A stretch of DNA of 64,000 nt from Pseudomonas shahriarae. GTDB lineage: Bacteria; Pseudomonadota; Gammaproteobacteria; Pseudomonadales; Pseudomonadaceae. The notes under the pieces were generated by a model that was given only the letters and a program-made list of their open reading frames with translations, ran no database searches and was not told the DNA's origin. Below, piece by piece: positions 9,250 through 17,957 of this stretch (the first letter of the stretch is position 1; every line of letters begins with the position of its first letter). A program made the translations under genes and the position numbers. The stretch spans positions 4,071,001 to 4,135,000 of the forward strand of contig NZ_CP077085.1 in NCBI RefSeq assembly GCF_014268455.2. Direction: 5' to 3'.

Positions 9250-11574
9250 ATGACGCAAAACAGCACCGTGCTGTCGGGCATCCAGCTGGATCAATTCATG
9301 GACCGTCTTGAGGTCGAGCATCAGGAACATGGTGTCGACTACCTGTTGGGCCAGCTGCGCGGCCAACCGCTCAAGGCAACCTCGCTGGAGTCAATCGGAC
9401 GGCTGCACGTGCTGTGGGTCAATGCGGGTGATGCAGACGCGGCCAGGGCGGTACTGGCCGACGACGGCCAGGCACTGATCGAGGCTACGCCTGATGATGA
9501 GCGCAACGAACTCAAGGTCAACCTGCTGATCTACCAACTGCGTCTGGGCAACTACTTCAAAGACGAGCAGGGCCTGCTTCAGGCGCTCGACAACCTTCAG
9601 CAATTGACCAACGAGCCGCTGCCGTTCGACATCGAGCAGTACCGGCGCTACCGCATTTTCGAAGATCTCCAACACGCCACCCTCGACGTCGCCCTGAAGA
9701 CCATCGAAGTGCGTCACACCCTTGCCCTGATCAACCCCGACCGTCATGCACTGCGAGCCTGGGACGATGCCGATCAACACCAGCGACGGGCCCAGGCGCT
9801 GGCCGCCCATGAACGCGACGAAGAGGCTCGTGAAGCCGCGCTGGCGGCAATTGCCGCGTTACGCACCGCTGGCGAAGATCAGGATGTCGACGGTAACGAC
9901 TGGCTGTGGCTGGGCGATGCGCTGATCGAAATCGTTCCGTTGCGCCTGGCGATGTTCGAACAGCCGGTTGTGCGATTGATCGCCGAATTGTCGCTACCCC
10001 AGCGTCGAGAATGGGAAGTGCGCCTGGCACGTCTGGCCGCCCGTTCATTGCAGGCCCAGGGCGACCTCGCCGGTGCTTTGAAAATCTGTGAAGTGGCGAC
10101 CCTGAGTCTGGAGTCCGGCGGCGGTGACAACTTCGTTGACTTCCATTTGCCCTGGCTGCTTGAAAACGGCCAAATCGACGACGCGGGGCAACGTGCATTC
10201 ATGGAAATCTATGAAATGCGCGGCGAAATGTGGCCGGGCACGGCCTACTGGGTCCAGGATCGCCTGCTCGATGCCGAGGACCAGTCAGCGTGGTGGCCGT
10301 TGTGCGTGATACGTGCCTGTGATGATCAGAGGGTGCTGGAGCGCTTCACTTCCGGCCTGCCGTGGCGGGACGAGTCGACCCCGTCCATGGGCCCGCTGCT
10401 CGATGCACTGCATGACGCGCGCGATGACCTTGAGCAAATTGACAACGTCTTCACCCTGGCCCTTGCAGAAGCCCGGCGACGCGCGCCGAACCACCCGTGG
10501 ATCACTCGTCTGGTGGCGGTACGTGAACGTCAGGCCGGGCGCATCGACGCCAACACCGAACTGACGATGCTACGCGAGGCGGTTTCGGCCGGCGATCTGC
10601 AGGACCACCGCAGCGTCTACAGCCTGTTCAGGGCCCACGCCAGTACGTTCGGCATATTCGATGCCTTGCGCCAACCCTTGCCGCTATTGGCCAGTGGCAT
10701 GTACTACTACAATTTTGCGATTTCCCTTGAAAGCTTGGTCGAAACGCATGTCGAGAAGCTTTCCAGCGAGGAGGCAGATTCGGTCTGGTGGCGGCTGCGG
10801 GAAGTGCAAAAGGTTGCCTACGAACATGGCCAGGCCCGTATGGAGCAGTGCTTCGCCGGCGGCCGCGGACACCGCTACGATGCCTGCGCACACCTGTACT
10901 CAATGCTGTGCAACAACCTGGCGATCAATTACCGCTGCTACAACGACAAACTCATGGGTCAAGCACTTGAGTTGCATACCCGTGGCATCGCCGCCAGCCC
11001 GTTCGCCGAACATTATCAGGGCATCCTCGAAAATCGTATTCTGCTGAACGATAACCCAGGCATCGCCGAAGCCGCCGAACAGCTATGGCACTACGCAGCC
11101 GACTATGGCTACGGCCGCCACAACCCGGAAGATTACATACAGGACGTCACCCGCGCCCTGTTTCGACTGGACCGCGAGCGCGAGCTTCTGATCTGGCTGG
11201 AGCGCATTCTCAAATGGCAGGAAGAGCGCGAAATCAGCGACAAGGACCTGGAGTACTCGCCGCTGTTCGCACGGATGAAAATTGCCATGTACCTGTCATA
11301 CAGCCTGCCGGAGGCGGCCACTAACCTGTGGTTACGTTACGCGCCGGTCATCGATGAACTCTCTGAATCCTCTCTGCTGGCTTGTGCCGGCGATGTGCTC
11401 AAGGGGCTCGAGCGCAAGGCAGAGGCCGTGGCCTATTATCAGCGCTCCATTCTGCGCAGTGATCCGAACAACGAAGTTGATCGGGGAAACAATGAAATGA
11501 TCCGCCAGTGCATCGCCGAACTGCAGGCGCCGGCAAAACCGGCCGGCAAAGCCTGGTGGCAGATATGGAAGTGA
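9250..11574 (+). CDS. uncharacterised 774-residue helical-repeat (TPR-like) protein
   Basis: A large, almost wholly alpha-helical protein with repeated helix pairs of TPR or solenoid type, e.g. ARLAARSLQAQGDLAGALKI and DVLKGLERKAEAVAYYQRSI near the C-terminus. It has no signal peptide and ends in a Trp-rich tail KAWWQIWK. The start ATG at 9250 is chosen because GGAG lies 7 bases upstream; the frame extends to 9220 without such a site. Its stop lies 10 bp inside the next gene, so it is the first gene of a three-gene operon. It may be a scaffold or sensor, but nothing in the sequence fixes a function. Confidence 0.75.
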   Translation: MTQNSTVLSGIQLDQFMDRLEVEHQEHGVDYLLGQLRGQPLKATSLESIGRLHVLWVNAGDADAARAVLADDGQALIEATPDDERNELKVNLLIYQLRLGNYFKDEQGLLQALDNLQQLTNEPLPFDIEQYRRYRIFEDLQHATLDVALKTIEVRHTLALINPDRHALRAWDDADQHQRRAQALAAHERDEEAREAALAAIAALRTAGEDQDVDGNDWLWLGDALIEIVPLRLAMFEQPVVRLIAELSLPQRREWEVRLARLAARSLQAQGDLAGALKICEVATLSLESGGGDNFVDFHLPWLLENGQIDDAGQRAFMEIYEMRGEMWPGTAYWVQDRLLDAEDQSAWWPLCVIRACDDQRVLERFTSGLPWRDESTPSMGPLLDALHDARDDLEQIDNVFTLALAEARRRAPNHPWITRLVAVRERQAGRIDANTELTMLREAVSAGDLQDHRSVYSLFRAHASTFGIFDALRQPLPLLASGMYYYNFAISLESLVETHVEKLSSEEADSVWWRLREVQKVAYEHGQARMEQCFAGGRGHRYDACAHLYSMLCNNLAINYRCYNDKLMGQALELHTRGIAASPFAEHYQGILENRILLNDNPGIAEAAEQLWHYAADYGYGRHNPEDYIQDVTRALFRLDRERELLIWLERILKWQEEREISDKDLEYSPLFARMKIAMYLSYSLPEAATNLWLRYAPVIDELSESSLLACAGDVLKGLERKAEAVAYYQRSILRSDPNNEVDRGNNEMIRQCIAELQAPAKPAGKAWWQIWK

Positions 11575-12776
11575 CACCGGAGCTGCGAACGTCCGGTTAT
11601 GCCCCGCGCAACGCACTCAATGCCGAACAACTCAAGCGTGGCATTGCCGAGCGCAGCAAGGCCCGAGGTGATGCGCCAGAGGTGGGCAAATGGTTGCTCA
11701 ACCATTTTTACCGTCATCTGGTCGGCAATTTCGAGCCTGCGCGGCGAATCCTGAGCATGGGGCAGGCTATCGAGGCATTGGGAGCCGAGCCGCCGTCCTG
11801 GGTGGCTGGGCATTTGAGCGATGCAAAAAAAGATTCACTTGCCCCGCTGGTCTGGGTCGATCCGCAGCAGGCGCCATTGCTGGCGCTGGAAGCCTTGCTG
11901 GTGGAGTTCCTGACCTCGCGTCAGGGCACAGCACTGGCGGGCAAGCTCGAACGCATCAACTGCCCCCAGGCGTTGATGCTGTGGCAAAAGGAACACGCGC
12001 AGATGGCGGCGCGTGTCGAACAAGGCTGGCGCCAGAGCCAGCCCGAGGCCTTGCTTGCACGGGTGAACACCGCGGAGCACGTATTGCAGGAACTGCGTCC
12101 CGAAAGTTCCTTGCTGCGCGCGGAAATGGCCTTTGAAAGCTACGTGATGCGCCACTGTCTGGGCCAGTTCGCCGATCGCCGCGCCTTGACTGGCGGCTAC
12201 GGCGAGCGCTATGCCGAAGCGGTCGAACAGCAGCGCATGCGTGTGTTCAGTTTGCGTGACAGTCAGGGCCAGCCACACATCACCATCAGCCTGATCGTCC
12301 AGGCCGACGGCACATTGACGGTCGAGCAGGTAAAGGGTAAGCAAAACCGGCCTCCGGTGGAGCGCTATTACCAGGACCTGCTGCAGTGCCTGAATGCTCT
12401 GGACACCGACCAGCAGACACCCGCCGACTGTATCGCCATCGGCATCGTGCGTACCGAAGCCGGCTGGCTGCGTATCGAGGAGGTCAACGACCCGACCGCC
12501 CAGACTCGCCAGGTAGCCCGATATCCGCAACTTTATGAGCGCCTCGATGCGCCATCCGCCATGGTCGAATGGCTGGTCGCCGGGCGTCAGCCGCAGCAAT
12601 TCCTGCAGGCTGCCCCGAAGGCGGTGTCGGTCAAGTACGCCATCCGGCACATTTTCAGCAAATACATTGAGCGTCAGCCCAAAGACCCGTTGTACCTCAC
12701 CGAAGGTGTGCCGTGGCCTGAAATGACCTCGCCAATGGCCGAGGAAATCCTGGCCTGGCAGGCCCGGGCAAGGTAA
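11565..12776 (+). CDS. PcfJ-like domain protein
   Basis: A 403-residue protein. The central-to-C-terminal part carries RHCLGQF (residues 196-202), then MRVFSLRDSQGQPHITISL and VEQVKGKQNRPP (Asn261). This order (His-Cys, a strand with SLR, then Q-x-x-G-x-x-N) matches the PcfJ-like domain first named from conjugative plasmids and phages. The ATG at 11565 overlaps the previous gene by 10 bp, with GGTGG ahead of it; a longer frame from 11508 is less likely. Biochemistry of the domain is not established. Coupling to the flanking genes suggests a common task. Confidence 0.65.
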   Translation: MEVTPELRTSGYAPRNALNAEQLKRGIAERSKARGDAPEVGKWLLNHFYRHLVGNFEPARRILSMGQAIEALGAEPPSWVAGHLSDAKKDSLAPLVWVDPQQAPLLALEALLVEFLTSRQGTALAGKLERINCPQALMLWQKEHAQMAARVEQGWRQSQPEALLARVNTAEHVLQELRPESSLLRAEMAFESYVMRHCLGQFADRRALTGGYGERYAEAVEQQRMRVFSLRDSQGQPHITISLIVQADGTLTVEQVKGKQNRPPVERYYQDLLQCLNALDTDQQTPADCIAIGIVRTEAGWLRIEEVNDPTAQTRQVARYPQLYERLDAPSAMVEWLVAGRQPQQFLQAAPKAVSVKYAIRHIFSKYIERQPKDPLYLTEGVPWPEMTSPMAEEILAWQARAR

Positions 12777-12786
12777 GGAGAGCGGG

Positions 12787-13446
12787 ATGTTTTTGCTTAT
12801 CGCAGTTGTTGTTTCAGCCTGGATGTTGTGGCGAGCATTCAGACCGCGTGGCGCCCAGTTGTTCAGCCAACGCAGGCACTGGTCGCTGCTGCTGGCCAGG
12901 CCCATGGCTGATGCGATGGAAGTCGAGGGTTTCTACTCGTCGGCGTGCGATCACTTCACCGAGCAAGCACAGACGATTGTACGGGCAGCGTTGTTACACC
13001 AGGCCGGGATACGCAGCAATTGCAATGACGAAGCCGTGCGGTCGCACTTCAGTGCGACCCTCGAACAGCAGTGGTACAACCTCGACCTGCAGGCGCTGAT
13101 GACCGGTGATGAGCCGCGTGCGGCCATGGCCTTTGCCTGCGTTCGGGTGGCGTTTCTGGTCCGTTGTGCGCTGCTGATGCGTTGGCTCGAGCCCGACCTC
13201 GCCTGGCGTGTGCTGCTGCTCAATGCACAGCGGGCGCAGGACTGTTTCGACAGTTGGGAAGAATTCGGCAAAGCCTATCAGCTAGGGCGCGAGCAGTGGG
13301 TGGCGGCGTTTCGCGTCGACTCGCTGGGCGAAGCGTTCCATGAGCAGCATCTGCGCCAGTTGCTGACGCCCGGCAGCGGAGCTTGGGCCGATGCCCCCTG
13401 GAATACGCATGCGGCGCTGACCCCGACTCTGGCGGGAGCTGCGTAG
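12787..13446 (+). CDS. DUF1266-family protein with N-terminal membrane anchor
   Basis: A 219-residue product. The first 18 residues (MFLLIAVVVSAWMLWRAF) form a hydrophobic anchor. The C-terminal half, CALLMRWLEPDLAWRVLLLNAQRAQDCFDSWEEFGKAYQLGREQW, resembles DUF1266, where an arginine-rich helix precedes a Gly-Tyr-rich helix and a Trp. Ribosome site AAGGAG seven bases before the ATG. It follows the PcfJ-like gene by 10 bp and ends the operon. In enterobacteria DUF1266 genes (ybeR, ybeU) cluster with Sel1-repeat and J-domain proteins, also of unclear function. Confidence 0.6.
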   Translation: MFLLIAVVVSAWMLWRAFRPRGAQLFSQRRHWSLLLARPMADAMEVEGFYSSACDHFTEQAQTIVRAALLHQAGIRSNCNDEAVRSHFSATLEQQWYNLDLQALMTGDEPRAAMAFACVRVAFLVRCALLMRWLEPDLAWRVLLLNAQRAQDCFDSWEEFGKAYQLGREQWVAAFRVDSLGEAFHEQHLRQLLTPGSGAWADAPWNTHAALTPTLAGAA

Positions 13447-13648
13447 CTATTGGTTCAAGCGTCTGAATCGCTGGAGCTCTCACCGCTGGAGGCGAGCTTG
13501 GTTGAAAAGCTCTTTCATTGCTAGATCAGCCGAGGCCTGGAGTCGCTGGTCATGAATGGCTTTTCTCGGCCAATAGCAGCCATAAATATGGCTACGAATC
13601 TAGGGCGGCTCAATGAATAGGTGCTCCTGAACGACTCTGCTCAAGAGC
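13447..13648. other. intergenic region with a repeat fragment
   Basis: No supported gene. Around 13555-13580 a fragment GCTTTTCTCGGCCAATAGCAGCC matches one arm of the dispersed palindromic repeat. Confidence 0.45.
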
Positions 13649-13679
13649 TGGCTTTGCCCCATAAAACGGGGCAAAGCCA
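13649..13679 (-). terminator. hairpin downstream of hiuH
   Basis: Perfect 12-bp stem: TGGCTTTGCCCC at 13649-13660, a 7-base loop, and GGGGCAAAGCCA at 13668-13679. It lies 10 bases past the hiuH stop. No T-tract follows, so it may be a transcript-stabilising hairpin or a Rho-dependent end rather than an intrinsic terminator. Confidence 0.6.
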
Positions 13680-13689
13680 CATCAATAAT

Positions 13690-14100
13690 TTAGTTGCCGC
13701 GGTAAGTCGAGAACCCATAGGGGCTGAGCAGCAGCGGAATATGGTAGTGAGGCACGCTACCGTCTGCTTCGAAAATCACAGGTACTTCCGGGAAGAATGT
13801 TGCCGACTGATGCTCTTTGAACCAGTCACCCGTTTTGAACGTTACGCGATAGGTCCCTTTCTCGAGCACCTTGTTTTCCGGATAAAGCGCAGTAATACGG
13901 CCCTGTTCATTGGTAATGCCGGTGTTCAGTTTGCTCCAGTCTTGGCCGTTCTGTTTTTCAAGTGTCACATTCACGCCAGGTGATGGCAGGCCGTCTTGTA
14001 GGTTCAGCACATGGACGCTCAGAGGGTTACCAGCCGCAAAAACAGCGGAGGAAAGTGCGCTCAACACGGCACCGGCCAAAAGGGTTTTCAATGTATTCAT
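13690..14100 (-). CDS. hiuH: periplasmic 5-hydroxyisourate hydrolase (transthyretin-like)
   Basis: Hydrolyses 5-hydroxyisourate to OHCU in urate breakdown. The 136-residue precursor has a signal peptide cleaved after SSAVFA, so the enzyme is periplasmic, as in E. coli HiuH. The family markers are present: SVHVLN (catalytic His30), an Arg/His core (YHIPLLLSPYGFSTYRG) and a C-terminus YRGN where YRGS is usual. Ribosome site AGGAGA before the ATG. It lies 14 bp after the HbpS/GlcG-like gene and diverges from a two-component system, the arrangement seen at E. coli hiuH-hprRS. The operator at 14697-14714 probably controls it. Confidence 0.9.
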   Translation of the reverse strand: MNTLKTLLAGAVLSALSSAVFAAGNPLSVHVLNLQDGLPSPGVNVTLEKQNGQDWSKLNTGITNEQGRITALYPENKVLEKGTYRVTFKTGDWFKEHQSATFFPEVPVIFEADGSVPHYHIPLLLSPYGFSTYRGN

Positions 14101-14114
14101 GATGAGTCTCCTAT

Positions 14115-14618
14115 TTATTTATGGGTGGGTATAACTTGTGCGATAGCTTTGAGGGCACAGCCTTCATCGATCTGCGCACCGCCGGCCCCGGCAACGCCGA
14201 TGGCACCGATGACTTGATCGCCCACCTTCAGCGGTACTCCACCGCCTAACAGCAACAACTCATCGAGTGTGTTTAGGTTTTCAGCTTCGGGGTTACTGCG
14301 TGCACGCTCTGATAACAGGCCTGTAGCGGTCTTTGTTGATAGGGCGGTAAAGGCCTTGCGCTGCGCTGCCAGTGTGTTGTGTGGCCCGACATTGTCATCG
14401 CGCTGTACGGCTACCAGATTGCCTCCGCGGTCTACGACTGCTGCTACCCCGGTACGGCCGTCTGCATGGCAGGCTGCCAATGTGGCGTCTAGCAATTGGT
14501 TGGCCACGGCAAGGGTGACATCCGCACGCTGGGCAATCGGTGAGGTATCTGCCCATGCGGCACTTGAACCTATCGCCAGGGATAGGAGTGAGGTGGTGCA
14601 GCTTCTTGCGATTTGCAT
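14115..14618 (-). CDS. secreted HbpS/GlcG-like (DUF336) protein
   Basis: A 167-residue precursor with a signal peptide (cleavage near AAWA-DTS). The mature part has the family pattern: an N-terminal helix LAVANQLLDATLAAC, then GVAAVVDRGGNLVAVQRDD, KAFTALSTKTATG and the glycine-rich C-terminus VPLKVGDQVIGAIGVAGAGG. Members of this family bind haem (HbpS of Streptomyces senses redox stress with a two-component system) or accompany glycolate genes (GlcG). The secreted form, next to a redox-type two-component system, favours an oxidative-stress or haem role. Ribosome site GGGAGG. First gene of a two-gene operon with hiuH. Confidence 0.75.
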   Translation of the reverse strand: MQIARSCTTSLLSLAIGSSAAWADTSPIAQRADVTLAVANQLLDATLAACHADGRTGVAAVVDRGGNLVAVQRDDNVGPHNTLAAQRKAFTALSTKTATGLLSERARSNPEAENLNTLDELLLLGGGVPLKVGDQVIGAIGVAGAGGAQIDEGCALKAIAQVIPTHK

Positions 14619-14696
14619 AAATCCTCCCGTTCAAAGCTCGGTTGAGCCATTGGCGGCCATCATGCATAAGCGTTGCGCTCAGACTGATTGCGTGAG

Positions 14697-14714
14697 GATT
14701 ACCAATTTGTAATG
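14697..14714. promoter_or_regulatory. HprR/CusR-type operator in divergent promoter
   Basis: GATTACCAATTTGTAATG matches 15 of 18 positions of CATTACAAAATTGTAATG, the box bound by E. coli HprR and CusR. It lies 79 bp upstream of the HbpS-like gene and 50 bp upstream of the regulator gene, so it can serve both directions. The E. coli box is recalled from established knowledge. Confidence 0.65.
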
Positions 14715-14764
14715 GGACGAAGCTGTTTATTGGCCTAGGCTATGCACCTGCGCTGGAGGACTAG

Positions 14765-15436
14765 ATGCGTATCCTGGTTGTTGAAGATGAAGCGAAGACA
14801 GCTGACTACCTGCACAAGGGGCTGAGTGAGTCCGGCTATCTTGTGGAGGTCGCCCTGAATGGATTAGACGGTCAGCACTTGGTGCAGGAGTGCGAGTTTG
14901 ATCTGATCATCCTCGATGTCATGTTGCCCGGCTTGGACGGCTGGCAATTGCTGCAGATCATCCGACGAAAGTGGCAGACGCCTGTGCTATTTCTGACGGC
15001 GCGCGATGCTATCGAAGATCGGGTCAAAGGGCTTGAGCTGGGGGCGGATGACTACCTAGTGAAGCCTTTCTCTTACGCGGAACTGCTGGCTCGTGTACGT
15101 ACGCTGCTTCGCCGCGGTCCGGCGAGAGAAGTAGAGCAGTTTCAGATTGCCGACCTGCATGTCGATTTGCTCAAGCGCAAGGTCACTCGCGATGGCGAGC
15201 GTTTGCCCCTTACCAACAAAGAGTTCGCGTTGCTGCATTTGTTGCTCAGCCGCGAAGGTGAGGTTCTGTCACGTACGCTGATTGCTTCGCATGTCTGGCA
15301 GATGAATTTCGATAGCGATACCAACGTCGTAGACGTTGCTATTCGACGTTTGCGTGCGAAGGTTGATGATCCTTATCCGATCAAGCTGATTCACACCGTA
15401 CGCGGAATGGGCTACATGATGGATGCTCAACCATGA
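14765..15436 (+). CDS. OmpR-family response regulator, HprR/CusR-like
   Basis: A 223-residue DNA-binding response regulator. Receiver domain 1-115 has Asp51 ([10 protein letters not shown]) as phosphorylation site, with Thr78 and Lys100 conserved. The winged-helix domain ends in [33 protein letters not shown], the heavy-metal/CusR-HprR subgroup signature. Ribosome site GGAGG. The stop overlaps the kinase start by 4 bp. Divergence from hiuH and the 14697 operator support the HprR assignment (response to H2O2, HOCl or copper in E. coli). CopR/IrlR-type metal regulators remain an alternative. Confidence 0.88.
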   Translation: MRILVVEDEAKTADYLHKGLSESGYLVEVALNGLDGQHLVQECEFDLIILDVMLPGLDGWQLLQIIRRKWQTPVLFLTARDAIEDRVKGLELGADDYLVKPFSYAELLARVRTLLRRGPAREVEQFQIADLHVDLLKRKVTRDGERLPLTNKEFALLHLLLSREGEVLSRTLIASHVWQMNFDSDTNVVDVAIRRLRAKVDDPYPIKLIHTVRGMGYMMDAQP

Positions 15437-16809
15437 GCCTATGGCCACGTAAACTCAGCCTTCGCCTGGCCTTGATGTTTGCCTTGATCAGCGTGGTGCT
15501 CTTAGGTGCTGTAGGGTTCTATCTGTATCACTCTCTGCAACGCGAAATAGCCTGGCGTGATGATCAGGCCCTGCTCGGTCGGCTGCAGCATATGCAGGCA
15601 CTGATCGGCGACAGTAAGAGTGTAGATTCGCTGCGCACGCGCCCGCAGCTGTACGAAAACATGCTGGGCAACCGCGACAACATGCTTTGGATTGTCGACA
15701 GCAATGGGCAGTTGCTAATCGAAATCAACCCGCTCGCTGTGCCATTGCCGAGTCTGCCGAAATCGTCCGCGCCAAAGCTTGCCGATAGTCCTGATGATCC
15801 AGCTTTGCGTTTTGCCTGGGTCGATATCTCGAGTCCAGAGCGTCGCCTTACCCTAATTGCGGGTAAGTACCTCGGTGAGCGTGAGCAGATGCTCAGTGCC
15901 TATCGTTGGGAAGTGCTGACAGCAGTGACGGTTGGTGCGTTGCTGGCGTTTCTGCTCGGCTGGCTGGTTAGTCAGCGCGGCCTCAAGCCGGTACGTCAAC
16001 TGGCGACACGCGCAGCGACCATCGATGTGCAGCACCTGCATGTGCGCTTGGAAGCGTTCAATGATCTCAGCGAGCTAAGTGCCCTGAGCCATGCGCTCAA
16101 TCAGATGCTTAGCCGCCTGGAGCAAGGCTTCGCTCAGCTGTCACGCTTCTCCGAAGACCTTGCCCACGAGATGCGTACGCCATTGAGCAACCTGATGGGG
16201 CAGACCCAGCAGACGCTTGGTCGTACTCGCTCGATTGAGGAATACCAGAATCTGTTGGTGTCCAATCAAGAAGAATACGAGCGCCTGGCGCGGATGATTG
16301 ACAGCATGCTTTTCCTCGCGCGTACCGAGCAGCCAAAGTCGTCCATCAGCCGCGAACGCATCGACCTGCAGGAGCTTGCCGGACAGCTCTGCGAATATTT
16401 CGAAGGGATGGGGGAAGAGCGCGGTATTGAGTTGATAAATCAGGCCAGTGGCACGTTGTACGCTGACGCGCAGTTGCTACGCAGGGCACTGGCCAATTTG
16501 ATTGCAAACGCACTGCGTTATGCCGCTCCTGGTACGCCGGTGACTATCAGCACCATGAGCGCTGGGAATGGGCTCGAAATCAGCGTACACAACCAAGGTG
16601 ATGCGATTGCAGGCGAACACCTACCGCATTTATTCGAGCGGTTTTACCGGTGTGATCCTTCTCGCAATCAGCCCGATGATTCGGGCGGGCTTGGATTGGC
16701 CATCGTTCGATCGATTATGCAGGCCCACAGTGGAAAAGTGGGTGTAACCAGCAGCAATTTAGGCACGGCGTTTTTGCTCACTTTTCCGAACGAAACGTCT
16801 CTACTATGA
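15433..16809 (+). CDS. heavy-metal/redox-type sensor histidine kinase, HprS-like
   Basis: A 458-residue membrane kinase. Two transmembrane segments (about residues 13-33 and 160-180) enclose a periplasmic sensor region. A HAMP linker ([17 protein letters not shown]) follows, then the dimerisation domain with His245 in [15 protein letters not shown], and an ATPase domain with [10 protein letters not shown] and [11 protein letters not shown]. The periplasmic part lacks Cys, so any oxidant sensing there would more likely use Met residues. It is translationally coupled to the regulator. Periplasmic HIU hydrolase and an HbpS-like protein encoded next door fit an envelope-stress role. Confidence 0.88.
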   Translation: MSLWPRKLSLRLALMFALISVVLLGAVGFYLYHSLQREIAWRDDQALLGRLQHMQALIGDSKSVDSLRTRPQLYENMLGNRDNMLWIVDSNGQLLIEINPLAVPLPSLPKSSAPKLADSPDDPALRFAWVDISSPERRLTLIAGKYLGEREQMLSAYRWEVLTAVTVGALLAFLLGWLVSQRGLKPVRQLATRAATIDVQHLHVRLEAFNDLSELSALSHALNQMLSRLEQGFAQLSRFSEDLAHEMRTPLSNLMGQTQQTLGRTRSIEEYQNLLVSNQEEYERLARMIDSMLFLARTEQPKSSISRERIDLQELAGQLCEYFEGMGEERGIELINQASGTLYADAQLLRRALANLIANALRYAAPGTPVTISTMSAGNGLEISVHNQGDAIAGEHLPHLFERFYRCDPSRNQPDDSGGLGLAIVRSIMQAHSGKVGVTSSNLGTAFLLTFPNETSLL

Positions 16810-16895
16810 GCGAAGCTATTAGTGTGGTTGTGGTCAGTTGTTGTTGATCAGCGCTATGTGAGTCGCCGCGAGATTGTGTAGGTCCTAGATGACCG

Positions 16896-16943
16896 CTTCT
16901 GGCCAACTTCTGCCTGTCGTAGCGGGCAGCAATCGGCCAGAAG
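16896..16943. repeat. dispersed palindromic GGCC repeat, best copy
   Basis: Left arm CTTCTGGCCAACTTCTGCC (16896-16914), 10-base loop, right arm GGCAGCAATCGGCCAGAAG (16925-16943). The arms pair at 16 of 19 positions. Related copies occur at about 4931, 6381, 7316/8941, 13555 and 19040, all in gaps between accessory genes. Confidence 0.65.
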
Positions 16944-17105
16944 CTTCCTGTCACGAAGGACCTATCCAAAGCGTAAGCGGCTGGCTATCCCACCTTGCGT
17001 AATCACACGATGTAATCGCCCGCAGTCCGCTGGGTATGTCGAAGGGCGTAGCATATGTTCTGGATTGGATCGTATGGCCAATGAGTGGTTTAGGAGTTGT
17101 TCCCT

Positions 17106-17675
17106 TTGAAATTCGATTTAACTGAACAAGGCACAAAATATGCGTGCGCGGCAGACCCTGGCCTCGGCTATATTCCAAACGATCTGATAGCGGCTATCCA
17201 GGATGTGTACACGCCGGCGGGAATGCAATTGACGGATCTGGCTATACGCGAGGCTGAGAGTGCCGAGTATGGTGCCTCCCGCTTTGGCCTCGACGGACAC
17301 ACCATTGTCTTCCGTGTGGCTAAAACAACGCCGACGAAGATTGGACAGTTCGTCACAATATGGAAGCGCCCGACGTCAGGCAGCATCATTGCACCTCTCG
17401 ATATCGATGATGGCGTAGCCTTTGTTGTGGTGAGTGTGTTCGATGCAACGCATCGCGGACAGTTTGTTTTCGACCAGAAAATACTGGCATCAAAGGGCAT
17501 CATGGCGATTAACGGTAAAGGTGGTAAGCGCGCTATCCGCGTTTATCCACCTTGGGTCAAACCAGTCGCCAAAGAGGCCGTTAGGACACAGCAATGGCAA
17601 CTACGTTACTTTCTTCCTCTTGAACAAAGCGGTAACGCCGATTCCGTGCAGGTGCGTCGGCTCTTTGAAGTTTAA
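17106..17675 (+). CDS. MepB-family protein
   Basis: About 189 residues. The core ESAEYGASRFGLDGHTIVFR, then VAKTTPTKIGQFVTIWKR, DDGVAFVVVSVF, GQFVFDQKILASKGIM, KGGKRAIRVYPPW and QQWQLRYFL matches MepB of Staphylococcus aureus closely by eye. MepB is encoded with the MepR-MepA drug-efflux genes there; its own function is unknown. No mepR or mepA homologue is adjacent here. The start is set at the TTG at 17106 because AGGAG (17092-17096) is 9 bases upstream; the in-frame TTG at 17097 touches the ribosome site. It stands alone among repeats and IS remnants. Confidence 0.85.
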   Translation: MKFDLTEQGTKYACAADPGLGYIPNDLIAAIQDVYTPAGMQLTDLAIREAESAEYGASRFGLDGHTIVFRVAKTTPTKIGQFVTIWKRPTSGSIIAPLDIDDGVAFVVVSVFDATHRGQFVFDQKILASKGIMAINGKGGKRAIRVYPPWVKPVAKEAVRTQQWQLRYFLPLEQSGNADSVQVRRLFEV

Positions 17676-17716
17676 GATCCTTATTCGTCATTCTTGAGCG
17701 TTCTGGGTAATGGCAG

Positions 17717-17957
17717 CTAAAGCACTGTGATCGAGCCGCCCGCGGCTATCCGCTGCCAAGGCAAGCCCAGTATCAAGGCCTGAAGTTGTTCCTTGTCGAG
17801 TTCGACGTCCGATCCGTGCCGGATACCTGGCCAGTGAAACTTGTCTTGGTTCAATCGTCGCACCGAACACCGCGATAACTCTAGCCAACGCGGTCTCGGT
17901 ACCGGCACGCATGTCCATCGGCTCGGTGGCGATCCAGATGGAATCGATGCGGATCAT
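17717..17957 (-). pseudogene. IS66-family tnpB remnant with internal deletion
   Basis: Starting at 17957 the frame reads IDSIWIATEPMDMRAG through ALARVIAVFGA, the start of the IS66 accessory protein TnpB. It then jumps frame to RRLNQDKFHWPGIRHGSDVE through LGLPWQRIAAGGSITVL, the TnpB C-terminus. The middle section (around 35-40 codons by family length) is missing and the frame is lost. No tnpA or tnpC is recognisable beside it. Confidence 0.8.

Noticed and set aside
8905..9366. A minus-strand frame crossing the IS right end and the start of the solenoid gene
   Set aside because: It spans the IS terminus, lacks a start signal and conflicts with the well-supported plus-strand operon.
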